In this document: piece by piece, positions 21,444 through 32,090 of the stretch
Position numbering within the stretch: position 1 is the stretch's first letter
Layout of the letters: each line of letters starts with the position of its first letter
NCBI GenBank assembly: GCA_022009915.1
Contig: CP091730.1
Span: 992,001-1,056,000, forward strand
Direction of reading: 5' to 3'
Source of the DNA: Alistipes putredinis
GTDB lineage: Bacteria > Bacteroidota > Bacteroidia > Bacteroidales > Rikenellaceae
Length of the DNA stretch: 64,000 nucleotides
The notes under the pieces: model-generated
What the model was told of the DNA's origin: nothing
Databases searched by the model: none
What the model saw: only the letters and a program-made list of their open reading frames with translations
Program-made: the position numbers and the translations under genes

Positions 21444-21908
21444 ATGACTCGGATAACGATATATACGGACGGTTCGTAGCGTGGCACCCCGGGGCGCGGA
21501 GGCTTCGGCGTAGGTCTCATGAGCGGACCGCACCGCAAGGAACTGAGCGCGGGTTATCGCCTGACGACCAACAACCGCATGGAACTGCTGGCTGTCATCG
21601 TCGGTTTGGAGACGCTGAAATACGACGGGTGCGACGTGACGATTTACTCCGATTCGCAATATGTGGTCAATGCCGTGGACAAGGGCTGGGTCTTCGGATG
21701 GGAGAAGAAGGGATTCGCAGGTAAGAAAAATGCCGATTTATGGATGCGATTCTTGAAGATTTATCGCCGGCACAAGGTGCGTTTCGTGTGGATTAAGGGA
21801 CATGCGGACAATCCGGAAAACGAGCGGTGCGACCGCCTTGCCGTAGCAGCCGCCGAAGGCTCCGACCTGCTCGAAGACAGGGGCTACGATGCCGAGAATC
21901 AGGCCTGA
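21444..21908 (+). CDS. rnhA: Ribonuclease HI, interrupted by an in-frame TAG
   Basis: Removes RNA from RNA-DNA hybrids. The catalytic carboxylates are all present: Asp in IYTDGS, Glu in NNRMELLAV, Asp in YSDSQYVV and Asp in ERCDRLA, with the substrate-binding KGHADNPENE. Codon 12 (21477-21479) is TAG where the family has Ala or Ser in TDGSARG; the rest of the protein stays in the same frame. An original GGTTCAGCTCGT read as GGTTCGTAGCGT would explain this as another error at AGCT. Length about 155 residues is normal. Alternatively translation could start downstream, but that would lose the first catalytic Asp. Confidence 0.85.
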
Positions 21909-21924
21909 TGCCGTATTCTCGGCA
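21890..21924 (+). terminator. Hairpin over the rnhA stop codon
   Basis: TGCCGAGAAT and ATTCTCGGCA form a perfect 10-bp stem around the TGA. There is no T-run after it, so it may stabilise the 3' end without terminating. Confidence 0.35.
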
Positions 21925-22024
21925 CTGATTCGGCTTTGGGGTGCGTTTTATTGCAACCCTCGGAAAAGGTCGAAAATGGAGACTTGGTCTTTTAACCGTT
22001 ACGCAGACGGTATTTGCTAAAACA

Positions 22025-22072
22025 ATGATTATCCCCCGCCGAAAAGTGACTTTTTCAGCGGGGGATAATCAT
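22025..22072 (-). terminator. Long hairpin between rnhA and the transglutaminase gene
   Basis: A perfect 15-bp inverted repeat (ATGATTATCCCCCGC / GCGGGGGATAATCAT) with an 18-base loop stands between two convergent genes. The minus strand continues TGTTTT, so it probably ends the transglutaminase transcript. Confidence 0.6.
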
Positions 22073-22095
22073 GCGGTGCGGTAAGGTGCTGCCGG

Positions 22096-23642
22096 CTAAC
22101 GTTTTTCTTTTCTGATGCGTTCCGGCGCTTTCGGCGACTGCCAGAAGTACTTGTCGTCGGTTGTGGTCGGCCCGTTGTATCGGAATCCTGCCGGGACGAG
22201 GCATACGGTTTCTCTTTTGCCCGAGGCGTATCTGCCTTCCGCCTCGCCTTTGTTTACTATGTTGCACTCGATTATGTAGAGGTTCTTTGCCATGTAATCG
22301 TCCAGATATTCTTCTTTGGTTATGGAATTTATATGATTCCAGTTCGCATCGTCGTTGATTTCGAGCGGCAGTCCTTTTTGCAGCCGCTCCCTGACTTCGC
22401 CCGGGTGCAGCATCGTTCCGTTCTCGTCGTAGACGAATGCTGCGAACGAAGGGTCGGCCCATACCCATTTGCCCAGCGAGCGGCTCCATGCCATACATAT
22501 CACGTGGCAGTCCGAATCCGTGTCGTAATCCTTCGATTGGCAGGTCAGATAGCGGGCCGGTATGCCCTCCGCCAGGAGGCATTCGGTCAGCATCATTGCA
22601 AGAAAGCGGCAGTTCAGCCCGCGGTCCTCCTTTTGGCATACTTCGTACAGTGCAGGGGCGTTGTAGCGGCATTTGGGCCATGACGAGCTGCCGTCGTGCC
22701 GTATAAGGTCGTGGAGCCAGTAGGTGAGGTTCTTTATCCGCGAAATATCGTCTCCGCGGCCGGCTATGCTGTCGAGATTGAAGTATTTTCTGGTGGCTTT
22801 GAGCGTGCTGTCGCTGCGGTGCATGTATACGAATTCGGGCTTTGTCTGTCCGTTTCTCTCGTACGGTTCGGACTGTTTCAGTATGTCGAGTTTGGAGAGC
22901 GGGGCTTTGTAATTTTGCAGGTATTCGTCTATCGAATCGGCCGCTGCCGCAAGCGAGGCTTTGCGCAGGTTTTCCGATAGCGCGGGCAGATAGTGGTATG
23001 CTAATTTTGCGAGGAACTCGTCTACCTCGTTATTTTGCGGCCCGTCGAGTACTCCGAGTGCGCTTCGTGCCATTTTACGCAGCGAAGTGCTGTCGGAGGG
23101 CGCTGCCTGCGATACGGGCAGTATGTCCGCATTGTTGCTGTCCAGGACTCTTTCCGGTGAGTTTGAATCCCTCGAATTTCGGGCAGTTGTCGGTAAGGGT
23201 CAGCCCCGCGAAAAACACTAAATTACCGAACTCTATTTCCCTGAGCTCGGGGCAGTCTGTGGCCAGTACCGGTCCTCCTGTGCTAAAAAAAGCGGCCCTT
23301 GGAATACGATGCGCCGCAGTTTTGGGCAGGCTCTGGAATACATATCCGTCGCAATGGAAAACGGTGCCCTTGAAGATTACCTCTTCGAGATTCTCGCAGC
23401 CGTTGAAACTGTGTGCGCCGACGTAGGTCAAATCGTTGAATATTAACCGTTTCAGATTCGGGCGATTCAGGCTGCTGCGGCGTAAATGCCTGAAATCCGG
23501 CCGGCACCTCCATCTGGGTTTTCGGTCGAGTCTGCGGGTTGGACGAGTGTCAGGGTCCGTCGTTTGCGAACCGTTCAGGCTCGCATTGCATGTCAAGCAG
23601 CATAACAGGGCTGCGGTAAAAAAAGCAGTACATTTTTTTCAT
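22096..23642 (-). CDS. Secreted LRR_5 (BspA-like) / transglutaminase-like protein
   Basis: About 515 residues. The N-terminus MKKMYCFFTAALLCCLTC is a lipoprotein-type signal. Residues about 40-190 hold BspA-like leucine-rich repeats (NLKRLIFNDLTYVGAHSF, NLEEVIFKG, ELREIEFGNLVF). The C-terminal half is a transglutaminase-like fold with the catalytic triad visible: Cys in RGLNCRFLAMML, His in DCHVICMAW, Asp in WADPSFAAF. It is likely exported, acting on protein or peptide amides, or as a protease-like adhesin. Frame repairs are needed at a T-run just after the start, near 23325, in the T-run near 23290, and near 23145. The substrate is unknown. Confidence 0.75.
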
Positions 23643-23931
23643 AAGTGCGATATTGTTTTTTTGTTCGTATTTTTGTTCGTGCTTCGTAGTTATGACGAGT
23701 ATCCTGCGATAAAGTTACATGTTTCGGTGTTTTTTTGTCATGTTTTCTTAAAAATATTTTCTGGCATGGCTGGTTTTCGGGTGAAAGGACATGTCCGCCG
23801 CGCCGTGCGATAGCATGAAAAGGCGAGGGCGGATGTTCTGAAAAGTTCTAAGTGTAGCACAAGCGGTCTAAAAAGCGGGAAAACGGCGAAAAAAAGTGGC
23901 TCCGGAGTGCTGAAAAGACAAAACTTTATAC

Positions 23932-23939
23932 TATCTTTG
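23932..23939 (+). promoter_or_regulatory. -7 box (TATCTTTG) inside the gap
   Basis: Matches TAnnTTTG; no protein gene follows for over 800 bases on this strand. Confidence 0.4.
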
Positions 23940-23945
23940 TTATCG

Positions 23946-24540
23946 ACGATTCGCAGGGAAAAATGCGGCTCGTTGCTTTTGCTTCTCATGAAAACGGCAA
24001 ATTTTTCAAAAGGTGGAGCGAAGTGCAAGGATATCCCTTTCGGGAGTCGGCCCACCGTCCGGCACGCAAGGGCACAATCTTTGGATACAGTTACCGAACG
24101 TTACGGACGTGGGTTTCTTGTACTTATATTTCACCTTAGGCTTTTGCCGGCCTTCATGAGAGTGTAAGTTACGGAGACCCGCGTTTCATTTTGCGCAAAG
24201 TCATTATTTCGAAAACGCATACCTTGCCTGCAACCTTCGGGTCTCGAAAGAGGCGGTTTTGCACGGTATGAAAGTTGTCGGTTCCATGGTTTGGTCCGCT
24301 CGCTTTTTTGCGGGCGGGGCGTAAGACCGTTTTTAGAACTCGGGTCCTGCGGTCTTAAAACCGAAGACAGGAGCCGCACCGTTCTTTGTGATAATCCTAT
24401 TGTGCGAGACGTTTGCGAGAACAGGCACTGCAACCTGCGCAATCGAATCGGGTACCGTTCGCACGCTTTACCAAATACATTCTGCACCGGCTTTGTTGCC
24501 GTTTTCGGCAGCTCTCTTACACTGGGGGCTGCCTTTTTTT
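23946..24540 (+). ncRNA. Candidate structured non-coding RNA
   Basis: Bounded by a promoter-like box and a Rho-independent terminator. Its centre folds in layers: CATACC (24218) with GGTATG (24265), TGCAACC with GGTTTTGCA, and innermost GTCTC-GAAA-GAGGC, a 5-bp stem capped by a GNRA tetraloop. A second stem pairs AAGACCG (24323) with CGGTCTT (24350). I could not match it to RNase P RNA, tmRNA, 6S or SRP RNA. The exact ends are guesses. Confidence 0.3.
24507..24540 (+). terminator. Rho-independent terminator in the gap
   Basis: GGCAGC pairs with GGCTGCC's core in a hairpin followed by seven T; no protein gene lies directly upstream. Confidence 0.6.
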
Positions 24541-24775
24541 GTACATGGTGCAGAACAGACTATCGGCCATTCCGCTTGCAAAAACGGCCGGATCGAGCCT
24601 TATATTCGCATATCCTCCGGCCTCCACTTCTGCCGGAAAATTCCGGCGAATCTATTTTTTTCATACATTTGACTTCTCGGAATCGGCTTTTATGCCGCGG
24701 ACCGGCATGCGGCCGATGTGCTGCTGCTTTTCCCGTCCGATGCGCGTGCCGATTCGTATAATAGACTGTATGCAA

Positions 24776-26140
24776 ATGAAAAGATTATTGCTCTTTTTGT
24801 CGCTCTTTTTTGCCGGCCGTCGGTTCGATGTCGGCACAAACTGCTCCTTCTTACGAGATTCTCGACGGCATTTACGACCGTCTGGCAGGGCCTTTCACCG
24901 AGGCTGACGAACAGAGCCTGCGCATTTTTGGGGCTCTCACGCCTGTGGGCCGAGGTCAAGCGCAACTTCGTTTTCATGGACCGTGTCGAGGTGAACTGGG
25001 ACAGCCTGTATGTGGCCAATATTCCCGCAATCCTTGCGGCAAGGGACAGAGACGAGTGTTTCATGATTTTGCAGCGCATGGCTGCGCGGTTGGGCGACGG
25101 GCATACTTACGTATACGGACGCGCACCCGAGCACCCGAGCGTTCCGGTGACGACGGTAATGATAGACGGCAGGGTGTACATAGACAGGGTTCAGAGTTCG
25201 GAGCTGTGCGACATGGGCCTGCGCCGCGGAATGGAGATAGTGGCCGTCGGCGGAGTGCCGGTGATAGAGTACGGCGAGAGCCGCATCATGCCTTACGTAT
25301 CCTCCTCCACGCCGCAGTGGACCGTTCATCGGACTTTCGAGGGAAGCGACCTTCTGGGCGGAAAGACGAAAGACACGCTGAACCTCTTGCTGTCGTTCGA
25401 GGGCCGGCAGCTTTCCGTTCCGTATGTGCTGGGAAGCGCAAGGCGCGATTTGCCCTCCGACGACAGGACGCTGAGCTTCGAAATGAAGAGAGGCGGCATA
25501 GGCTACCTGCGCATAAGGAATTTCATGGACTCGTATTTCGAGGAGAAGTTCGACGAACTGTATCCGCAGCTGCTTAAAACCTCCGCCCTCATCATCGATG
25601 TCCGCGACAACGACGGCGGCAATTCGGGCAATGCGAATTACGTTCTTCGGCATCTGTCGAAGGATTCCGTGCGGACCGCTCCGTGGAGCAGCCCGATATA
25701 CATACCGGCTTATGCTTCGTGGTCGGTGAACGTGCCCGACTATCGGTCCGAATCGGGATATATGGCACCTGCGGGCGGAAAGGAGATATACGACAATCCG
25801 ATAGCGGTGCTCATCGATGGCGGAACGTTTTCCGCGGCAGAGGATTTATGCTCGATGTTCGCGGGCATGAAGCGCGGCGCGATAATAGGTTCCAAGACTG
25901 GCGGCAGCACAGGAAACGGCGTGCGGGTGGAGCTGATACCTGACCATACGTATGCCAATATATGTTCCAAACACGACCTGATGCCCGACGGGACCGAGTT
26001 CGTTGGCATCGGAATAGTGCCGGACATCGAAGTGTCGGAAACCTACGAATCGTATTTCGAGGATGCGGAAGACGCCGCGGTGAAAACGGCCGAAAAGCAT
26101 CTGCAATCGGTGATGAAGACGCTGAAAAAAACGCAGGTAG
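24776..26140 (+). CDS. S41 family peptidase (C-terminal processing protease-like), exported
   Basis: About 455 residues starting MKRLLLFLSLFFLPAVGSMSAQ, a signal peptide. A PDZ-like part contains LRRGMEIVAVGGVPV; the S41 core has YLRIRNF, ALIIDVRDNDGG, then GGTFSAAEDLCSMF with the nucleophilic Ser and GSKTGGSTG with the catalytic Lys. It should cut proteins in the periplasm or at the surface. Extra bases at the T-run near 24810 and G-run near 24932 shift the frame; the A-run near 26130 hides the likely true stop TAG 26138-26140 (ending TLKKRR). An upstream in-frame ATG at 24770 is an alternative start. Confidence 0.85.
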
Positions 26141-26144
26141 CGCA

Positions 26145-27447
26145 CTACCGCTCCGCTACGGTCATGGACTTGTCGGTCTCGCTCCACTTGTCGAGCGTTA
26201 CGGCGGATATTTTGCCCGTGAGTTCTTTTCTGTAAGGCGCGACCACACGTATGTAGTTGCCGGTGAATCCGTGCATCATTCCGTTCTTGCCGCTGTTCTC
26301 GAAAAGCACCTTTGCCTCCTGTCCCGCATAGCGGCTGCAAAAGTCGCGGTGCAGGCTGTCGCTGAGTTCTTCCAGACGCTTGGCCCGCTGGGCCGAGATT
26401 GCGGCAGGGAACCTTGCCTGTCATCTCCGCTGCGGGTGTCCCCGGACGCTCCGAGAACGGAAAAAAACATGCAGGAACGACGGAGCCAGACGCGCCAGGA
26501 AGTCGTATGTCGCGGCAGCCTCCGCCTCGCCCTCTCCCGGAAAGCCGGTTATCACGTCCACGCCGATGAAGGCGTCGGGCATCACGCTGCGTATGCGCTC
26601 GATGCGTCGGGCGTAAATGCCGGTGGTGTAGCGCCTGCGCATGGCGTGCAGAATCGTGTCGCAGCCGCTTTGCAGCGGAATGTGGAAGTGGGGCTGGAAC
26701 TTTTTCCGAGGCGGCGCAGAAGTCTATGATTTCGTCCGTCAGCAGATTCGGCTCTATCGAGGATATGCGGTAGCGTTCGATGCCCTGCACGCCGTCCAGC
26801 GCACGGATGAGGTCGTAGAAGTTCTCTCCGGTGCTGCGGCCGAAATCTCCGGTGTTGATGCCCGTTATCACTATTTCGCGCACTCCCCTTCGGGCTATTT
26901 CCTCGGCCTGCCGTACCACTTCGGCTATGGGTATGTTGCGGCTGCCTCCGCGGGCGTAGTGAATCGTGCAATAGGCGCACTTGTAGTCGCATCCGTCCTG
27001 CACTTTGAGAAACGAACGGGTGCGGTCGCCGTGCGAAAAGGCGGAGAAGAATGCCGTCAGCTCGCCTGTTCCGCAGACCTTATTATCCGGCCGCGGCCGC
27101 GGTCCGACAACTCTGAGACCATGCTCGGAATATCGTCCTTGAAATTATTGCCGAACACCAGATCCACGCCCTCTATCGCCGCAATGGCGTCGGGTTTGAG
27201 CTGGGCGTAGCACCCCGTCACGGCCACTATGGCGTCGGGGTTCTGTCGGTGCAGCCGCCGGACTATATTGCGGCATTTCTTGTCTGCGTGCTCGGTTACG
27301 GAGCAGTCTGTTTATCACGTAGACGTCCGCGGACTCCTCCTGCGGCACCCTCTCGAAACCCGCTTCGGCGAATCTGCGGGCGAGTGTCGAACTCTCCGCG
27401 AAATTGACCTTACAACCCAGTGTTACGAATGCGACGCGTCTGTTCAT
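26145..27447 (-). CDS. mtaB: tRNA N6-threonylcarbamoyladenosine (t6A37) methylthiotransferase MtaB
   Basis: Adds a methylthio group to t6A at position 37 of tRNAs. The N-terminal UPF0004 domain starts RRVAFVTLGCKVNFAES and carries Cys in VTLGC, INSCSV and VTGCYA; the radical SAM core has KVQDGCDYKCAYCTI (CX3CX2C), then EIVITGINTG, HIPLQSGCD and DVITGFPGEG. A TRAM-like C-terminus ends KSMTVAER at TAG 26145. At least five indels cut it: AGCT read as AGTCT on the plus strand at 27305, near 27095, the A-run near 26703, the T-run near 26465, and CCCT near 26414. It converges on the S41 gene with 4 bases between stops. Confidence 0.9.
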
Positions 27448-27520
27448 GGCGTGTTGAAAATTTTTCAGAGCGCTAAGGTACAAAAATGCCAATCAATACG
27501 CCGTAAAAATAAAATTATGA

Positions 27521-27528
27521 TATTTTTG
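27521..27528 (+). promoter_or_regulatory. -7 box (TATTTTTG) before the metal permease operon
   Basis: Matches TAnnTTTG, 33 bases before the permease ATG. Confidence 0.45.
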
Positions 27529-27560
27529 TAAGATTTTTATTCACGCATAGCGACACGACG

Positions 27561-28386
27561 ATGGATTTTTTTCTCCGACATATTTTTCCTACACGTTTTT
27601 GGCCAATGCACTGGCCGCGGCCGTTCTCTCCGGCATAAGCTGCGGAATCATCGGCAGTTACGTGGTGTGCAGGCGTACCGTGTTTTTGAGCGGCGGAGTG
27701 ACCCATGCCTCGTTCGGCGGCATAGGTCTGGCCTACTTTGCGGGTTTCGACCCGATGCTGGGGGCTGCGCTTTTCGCCGTGCTTTCGGCCCTCGGAATAG
27801 AGTGGGCGAGCGAGCGCGGACGCATCCGGCAGGATTCGGCAATAGGCATCATGTGGAGCGTAGGCATGGCTCTGGGCATCATATTCATATACCTTACCCC
27901 CGGCTATACTCCCGACCTGAGTTCTATACTTTTCGGAAGCATACTGACTGTATCGAAGACGGAGGTGGCAGCCTCGGCGATTCTTGCCGTCGTAGTGGTC
28001 GCGGTATTCGCCCTGCGGGGCAGGGCCGTGATGTACGTGGCTTTCGATGCGCCCTTCGCCCGAAGCCAAGGCGTGCGCACGCGGGCGGTGAACGGAACTA
28101 TGGCCGTAATAACGGCTCTGACAATCGTTCTGTCGATACGTACCGTCGGCATCGTGCTGCTCATTTCGCTGCTCACGTTTCCGGCCGTCATTGCCGACAC
28201 CCTGACCCGTTCGTTTTAAGGACCATGATTCCGCTGGCCGCGCTGTTCGGAACGGCAGCCAACGTGCTGGGCCTCGTGCTCAGCTACCGCATGAACGTTC
28301 CGGCTTCGGCCGCCACAATATTTGTGCTGGCGGTTTCGCTTATTATCGTAAAAGTCGTACCTTTGTGCATTAAACGCCGGACATGA
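27561..28386 (+). CDS. Metal ABC transporter permease (ZnuB/TroC-like, ABC-3 family)
   Basis: A polytopic membrane protein of about 275 residues with ABC-3 landmarks: VLSGISCGIIGSYVV, RRTVFLSGGVTHASFGGIGLA, GIMWSVGMALGIIFIYL, and FDAPFARSQGVRT. Such permeases move Zn, Mn or Fe with a separate ATPase and binding protein, neither of which is in this window. One T is missing near 27592 and one base near 28218 (creating TAA); after repair it reads LTRSF-RTMIPLAALFG. Its TGA overlaps the next ATG by 4 bases, so it is in an operon with the LptG-like gene. Confidence 0.85.
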
Positions 28387-29873
28387 AAACGCTCTACAAA
28401 TTCATACTCAAATCCTTCATCGGCCCGATGATAGTTTCGTTCTTCGTGGTCATGTTCGTGCTGATGATGAATTCGGTGTGGCGCTATATCGACGAACTCG
28501 TAGGCAAGGGGTTGGATTTCAGTGTTATAGTAGAGCTTATAGTTTACGCCACAACCAACCTGATTCCTCTCGGACTGCCTCTGGCCACGCTCTTCGCGGC
28601 AATCATGACGATGGGCAATCTGGGCGAGAATTACGAGCTTCTGGCCATGAAATCGGCCGGAATCTCGCTTTTTCAAGATAATGAAGCCGCTGGCGGTGGT
28701 CATGGTGTTCGTGTCCATAGGCAGTTTCTTCGTCGCCAACGATTTGGTCCCTTACTGCAACCAGAGGATGTGGGCCGTGCTGTACGATATCAGGCGCCAG
28801 AAACAGGCCATAGAGTTCAAGGACGGGACTTTCTTCGGCGGCATCGACAACATGAGCATCCGTGTGGAGCGTCAGGACCCGAAGACCAAGCAGCTTTACG
28901 GCGTGCTCATATACGATAACCGCAACGCCTCCGGAAACATGACCGTGACGCTGGCCGATTCGGGCCATATCCGGCTTTCGGACGACAAGCGTTTTCTGCT
29001 GGTCACGCTCCACGACGGCGAGACATACGAATACACCCGCAACCGCGACTGGTACGACAAAAGCGCCCTGCAACACCATCTTTTCAAATTGCAGGACGGT
29101 GCGATTCCCATGTCGGGATTCAACTTCGAGCGTACGGACAAAGACGCTTTCAGCCACAGCAGCTCCACGAAAAACATCAGCGAACTGGATCAGGCCATAG
29201 ATTCGCTCGAACATACCGTCACCGTCACCACGGCACGGTCCTACGAGCCGCTGCTCAAAAACTTCGTCTTCCAGTACGACCACTCGGTGGCTTTTCCCGA
29301 TTCGGTGTTCGACGGAAAGCCCCGCACGTGGACGGGCACGGAGCAGGCTCTGGCGGCTCTTCCCACGCGCGAAAAAAGCAAGATATGGAACGACGCATAT
29401 CGTTCGGCGCTCAACTCGGGCGGCGTGATGACCTTCGACGAGACCAACTCCAAGGAGGCTCTCAACCAACTTTACCGCTCGCGCATAGAGTGGCACAGGA
29501 AAATATCGCTGCCGGTGTCCATTATGATGTTTTCTTCCTTATCGGGGCTCCGCTCGGCGCTATCATACGCAAGGGCGGTATGGGCATTTCAGTGGTCATT
29601 TCGGTGCTGTTCTTCGTGGTCTACTACGTCATATCGCTTACCGGCGAGAAGATGGTGCGCGAAGGAACGTGGGCCGCATATGTCGGAATGTGGGTGTCCA
29701 CATACGTGCTGTTCCCGATTTCGGTGTACCTGACATACAAGGCGGCCAAGGATTCCAATTTGATGAATACCGACTGGTACGTGATAAAATACAACAAGAT
29801 AAAGAATTACTTAACTGCCAAATTGGGCAAAAAGAAGAGGATAGACAATGACGAACAGACCAAGAACGCTTGA
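28383..29873 (+). CDS. lptG: LptF/LptG family permease (YjgP/YjgQ)
   Basis: About 497 residues with three N-terminal helices (FIGPMIVSFFVVMFVLMM; LIPLGLPLATLFAAIMTMGNL; SLFKIMKPLAVVMVFV), a large periplasmic beta-jellyroll, and three C-terminal helices (FFLIGAPLGAIIRKGG, ISVVISVLFFVVYYVISL, YVGMWVSTYVLFPISVYL). It fits the permease that moves lipopolysaccharide from the inner membrane with LptB. Frame breaks lie at about 28674 (extra base before AAGATAATG) and 29531 (T-run). Its last 26 bases overlap ribBA, a pairing usual in Bacteroidota. LptF versus LptG cannot be decided. Confidence 0.85.
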
Positions 29874-31088
29874 CAGTGTCGAGGAGGTAATCGAGGATTT
29901 CCGCAAAGGCAAGGTAGTGATAGTGGTGGATGATGAAGACCGCGAAAACGAAGGCGATTTCATCGTAGCCGCCGAAAAGATAACACCCGAGATAGTGAAT
30001 TTCATGCTCCACAACGGCCGCGGCGTACTTTGCGCTCCGCTGACCGAGGACCGCTGCGCGGAGCTGGAACTGCACATGCAGGAGGCTAACAACACATCGC
30101 TGCTCGGGACGCCGTTTACCGTATCGGTCGATTTGCTCGGCGGCGGATGCACGACTGGCGTATCGACCCACGACAGGACGGCGACTCTGCGTGCTTTGGC
30201 CGACCCCAAGACACGTCCGTGCGATTTGGGCCGTCCGGGGCATATTTTCCCGCTGCGTGCCCGCAACAAGGGCGTGCTGCGCCGTCCCGGGCACACCGAA
30301 GCGGCCGTCGATTTGGCTCGTCTGGCAGGACTTTATCCCGCCGGTGCGCTCATCGAGATAATGAACGAGGACGGCACCATGGCGCGACTGCCGCAGGCCT
30401 TTTCGAGGTGGCCGACTGGTTCGGTCTCAAAATCATATCGATAGCCGACCTGATTGCCTACCGCCTCCGTCAGGAGACGATAGTGGAGAGGGGCGAGACG
30501 GTCGAGATGCCCACGCAGTGGGGCGATTTCCGCATGACGCCGTTCCGTCAGAAAAGCAACGGTCTGGAACACTTCGCACTCACGAAGGGCGAATGGAAGG
30601 ACGACGAGGCGGTGCTGGTGCGCGTGCATTCGTCCTGCGTCACGGGCGATATTCTGGGTTCGTACCGTTGCGATTGCGGCGAGCAGCTGCACAAGGCCAT
30701 GCAGATGATTGAAAAGGAGGGCAAAGGTGCGCTCGTGTATCTGCAACAGGAGGGTCGCGGTATAGGTCTGCATCATAAAATCGCGGCCTACAAACTCCAA
30801 GAACAGGGATACGACACGGCCGAGGCCAATCTCAAACTCGGATTCAAGGTGGACGAGCGCGATTACGGCGTGGGCGCGAGCATACTCCACGAACTCGGAA
30901 TAACCAAGATGAGGCTAATGAGCAACAATCCGCTCAAACGCGCCGGTCTGGAAGGGTACGGGCTTTCGGTGGTGGAAAACGTGCCGATAGTGATTCAGCC
31001 CAACAAGTACGACCGCCGATACTTGGAGACCAAAGAGCAGGTGATGGGCCACAAACTCGGCCTTTTCGGGAAAGATAAACAGGACTAA
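29848..31088 (+). CDS. ribBA: Bifunctional 3,4-dihydroxy-2-butanone-4-phosphate synthase / GTP cyclohydrolase II
   Basis: Starts riboflavin synthesis from both precursors. RibB half: VDDEDRENEGDF (metal and substrate binding), GGGCTTGVSTHDR, RPGHTEAAVDLARLAG. RibA half: SSCVTGDILGSYRCDCG with the three zinc Cys, QQEGRGIGL, and the C-terminal NPLKRAGLEGYG. A base missing in the C-run near 30399 separates the halves into two frames; with it the junction reads ARLPQALFEVADWFGL. Length is about 413 residues, as usual for the fusion. Confidence 0.95.
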
Positions 31089-31102
31089 ACATCTCGTGTG
31101 AA

Positions 31103-32090
31103 ATGCGGGGACGCGATTTGAGAATAGTGTTCATGGGTACGCCCGAGTTCGCCGCGGCATCGCTGCGTGCTCTGGTCGAGGGCGGCTACAACGTGGTCGG
31201 CGTGGTGACCATGCCGGACAAACCGTCGGGGCGCGGGCTTAAAGTGAACAAGAGCGACGTAAAGCTCTATGCCGAGCAGGCGGGTCTGCCGATACTTCAA
31301 CCCGAAAAATTGCGCGACGAGGCGTTTCAGGCCGCTTTGCGTCAGTGGCGTCCGGATTTGGGCATAGTTATAGCATTCCGCATGCTGCCCGAATCTGTAT
31401 GGAGCCTGCCGAGGTTGGGGACTTTCAACCTGCATGCGTCGCTTCTGCCGCAGTACAGAGGAGCTGCGCCGATAAACAGGGCCATAATGAACGGCGAAAA
31501 GGAAACCGGCGTAACCACTTTCATGCTCGACCGCGATATAGATACGGGCGAAATAATAGACAGCAGACGGACAGAGATTCTGCCCGAGGACAACGCAGGA
31601 ACGCTTCACGACCGTCTGATGAAGATGGGAACGGAACTTGTTTTTGAGCAGTGTCGAGACGATAGCCGCCGGAGGACTCGCGACTCGCGCCCAGTCCGCT
31701 ATGGCGCAGGGCGAACTCAAACCGGCTCCCAAAATCTTCAAGGAGGATTGCCGCATCGACTGGAATGCGCCGGCCGAAAAGATAGTCAATCTCGTCAGAG
31801 GCCTTTCTCCGCGTCCTGCGGCGTGGTGCGAGATGAGCCGCGAGGGCGAGACGACTGTCGTCAAGATATTCGACGCTGCGGCCGAGACCTGCGATTGCGC
31901 TCCTGCTGCGGGGACGGTGCTCTCCGACGGCCGCACGTATCTGAAAGTGGCGTGCGCGGGGGGCTGCGTGGCGGTGCGAGAGATTCAGTCGGCCGGAAAA
32001 CGACGCATGGACGTTCGGCAGTGGCTTTGCGGCGTGAAGGACATCGGAGAGTGCAAATTTTTTAGGACATGGGAATACGCAGGAAAATAA
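31103..32090 (+). CDS. fmt: Methionyl-tRNA formyltransferase
   Basis: Formylates initiator Met-tRNA using 10-formyl-THF. The protein opens LRIVFMGTPEFAAASLRAL and carries FNLHASLLPQYRGAAPINRAI, the catalytic Asn-His-Asp region, then TTFMLDRDIDTGEII. The C-terminal OB domain includes IDWNAPAEKIVNLVRGLSP. One extra base near 31645 shifts the frame after the GTELVF helix. It lies 14 bases after ribBA, and its end overlaps the next gene by 22 bases. Confidence 0.95.

Larger units (their letters stand above)
23643..24769. other. Long gap without a recognisable gene
   Basis: In this 1.1 kb stretch no frame on either strand, even allowing indels, gives a convincing protein. It does contain a TATCTTTG box at 23932, a nested hairpin at 24218-24270, a 7-bp stem at 24323-24356 and a terminator at 24507-24540, which together suggest a non-coding RNA (next entries). 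Confidence 0.6.

Noticed and set aside
24131..24487. Possible 118-residue minus-strand protein in the long gap
   Set aside because: Arg/Ser/Pro-rich composition without hydrophobic pattern or motifs, and it overlaps the structured hairpins.
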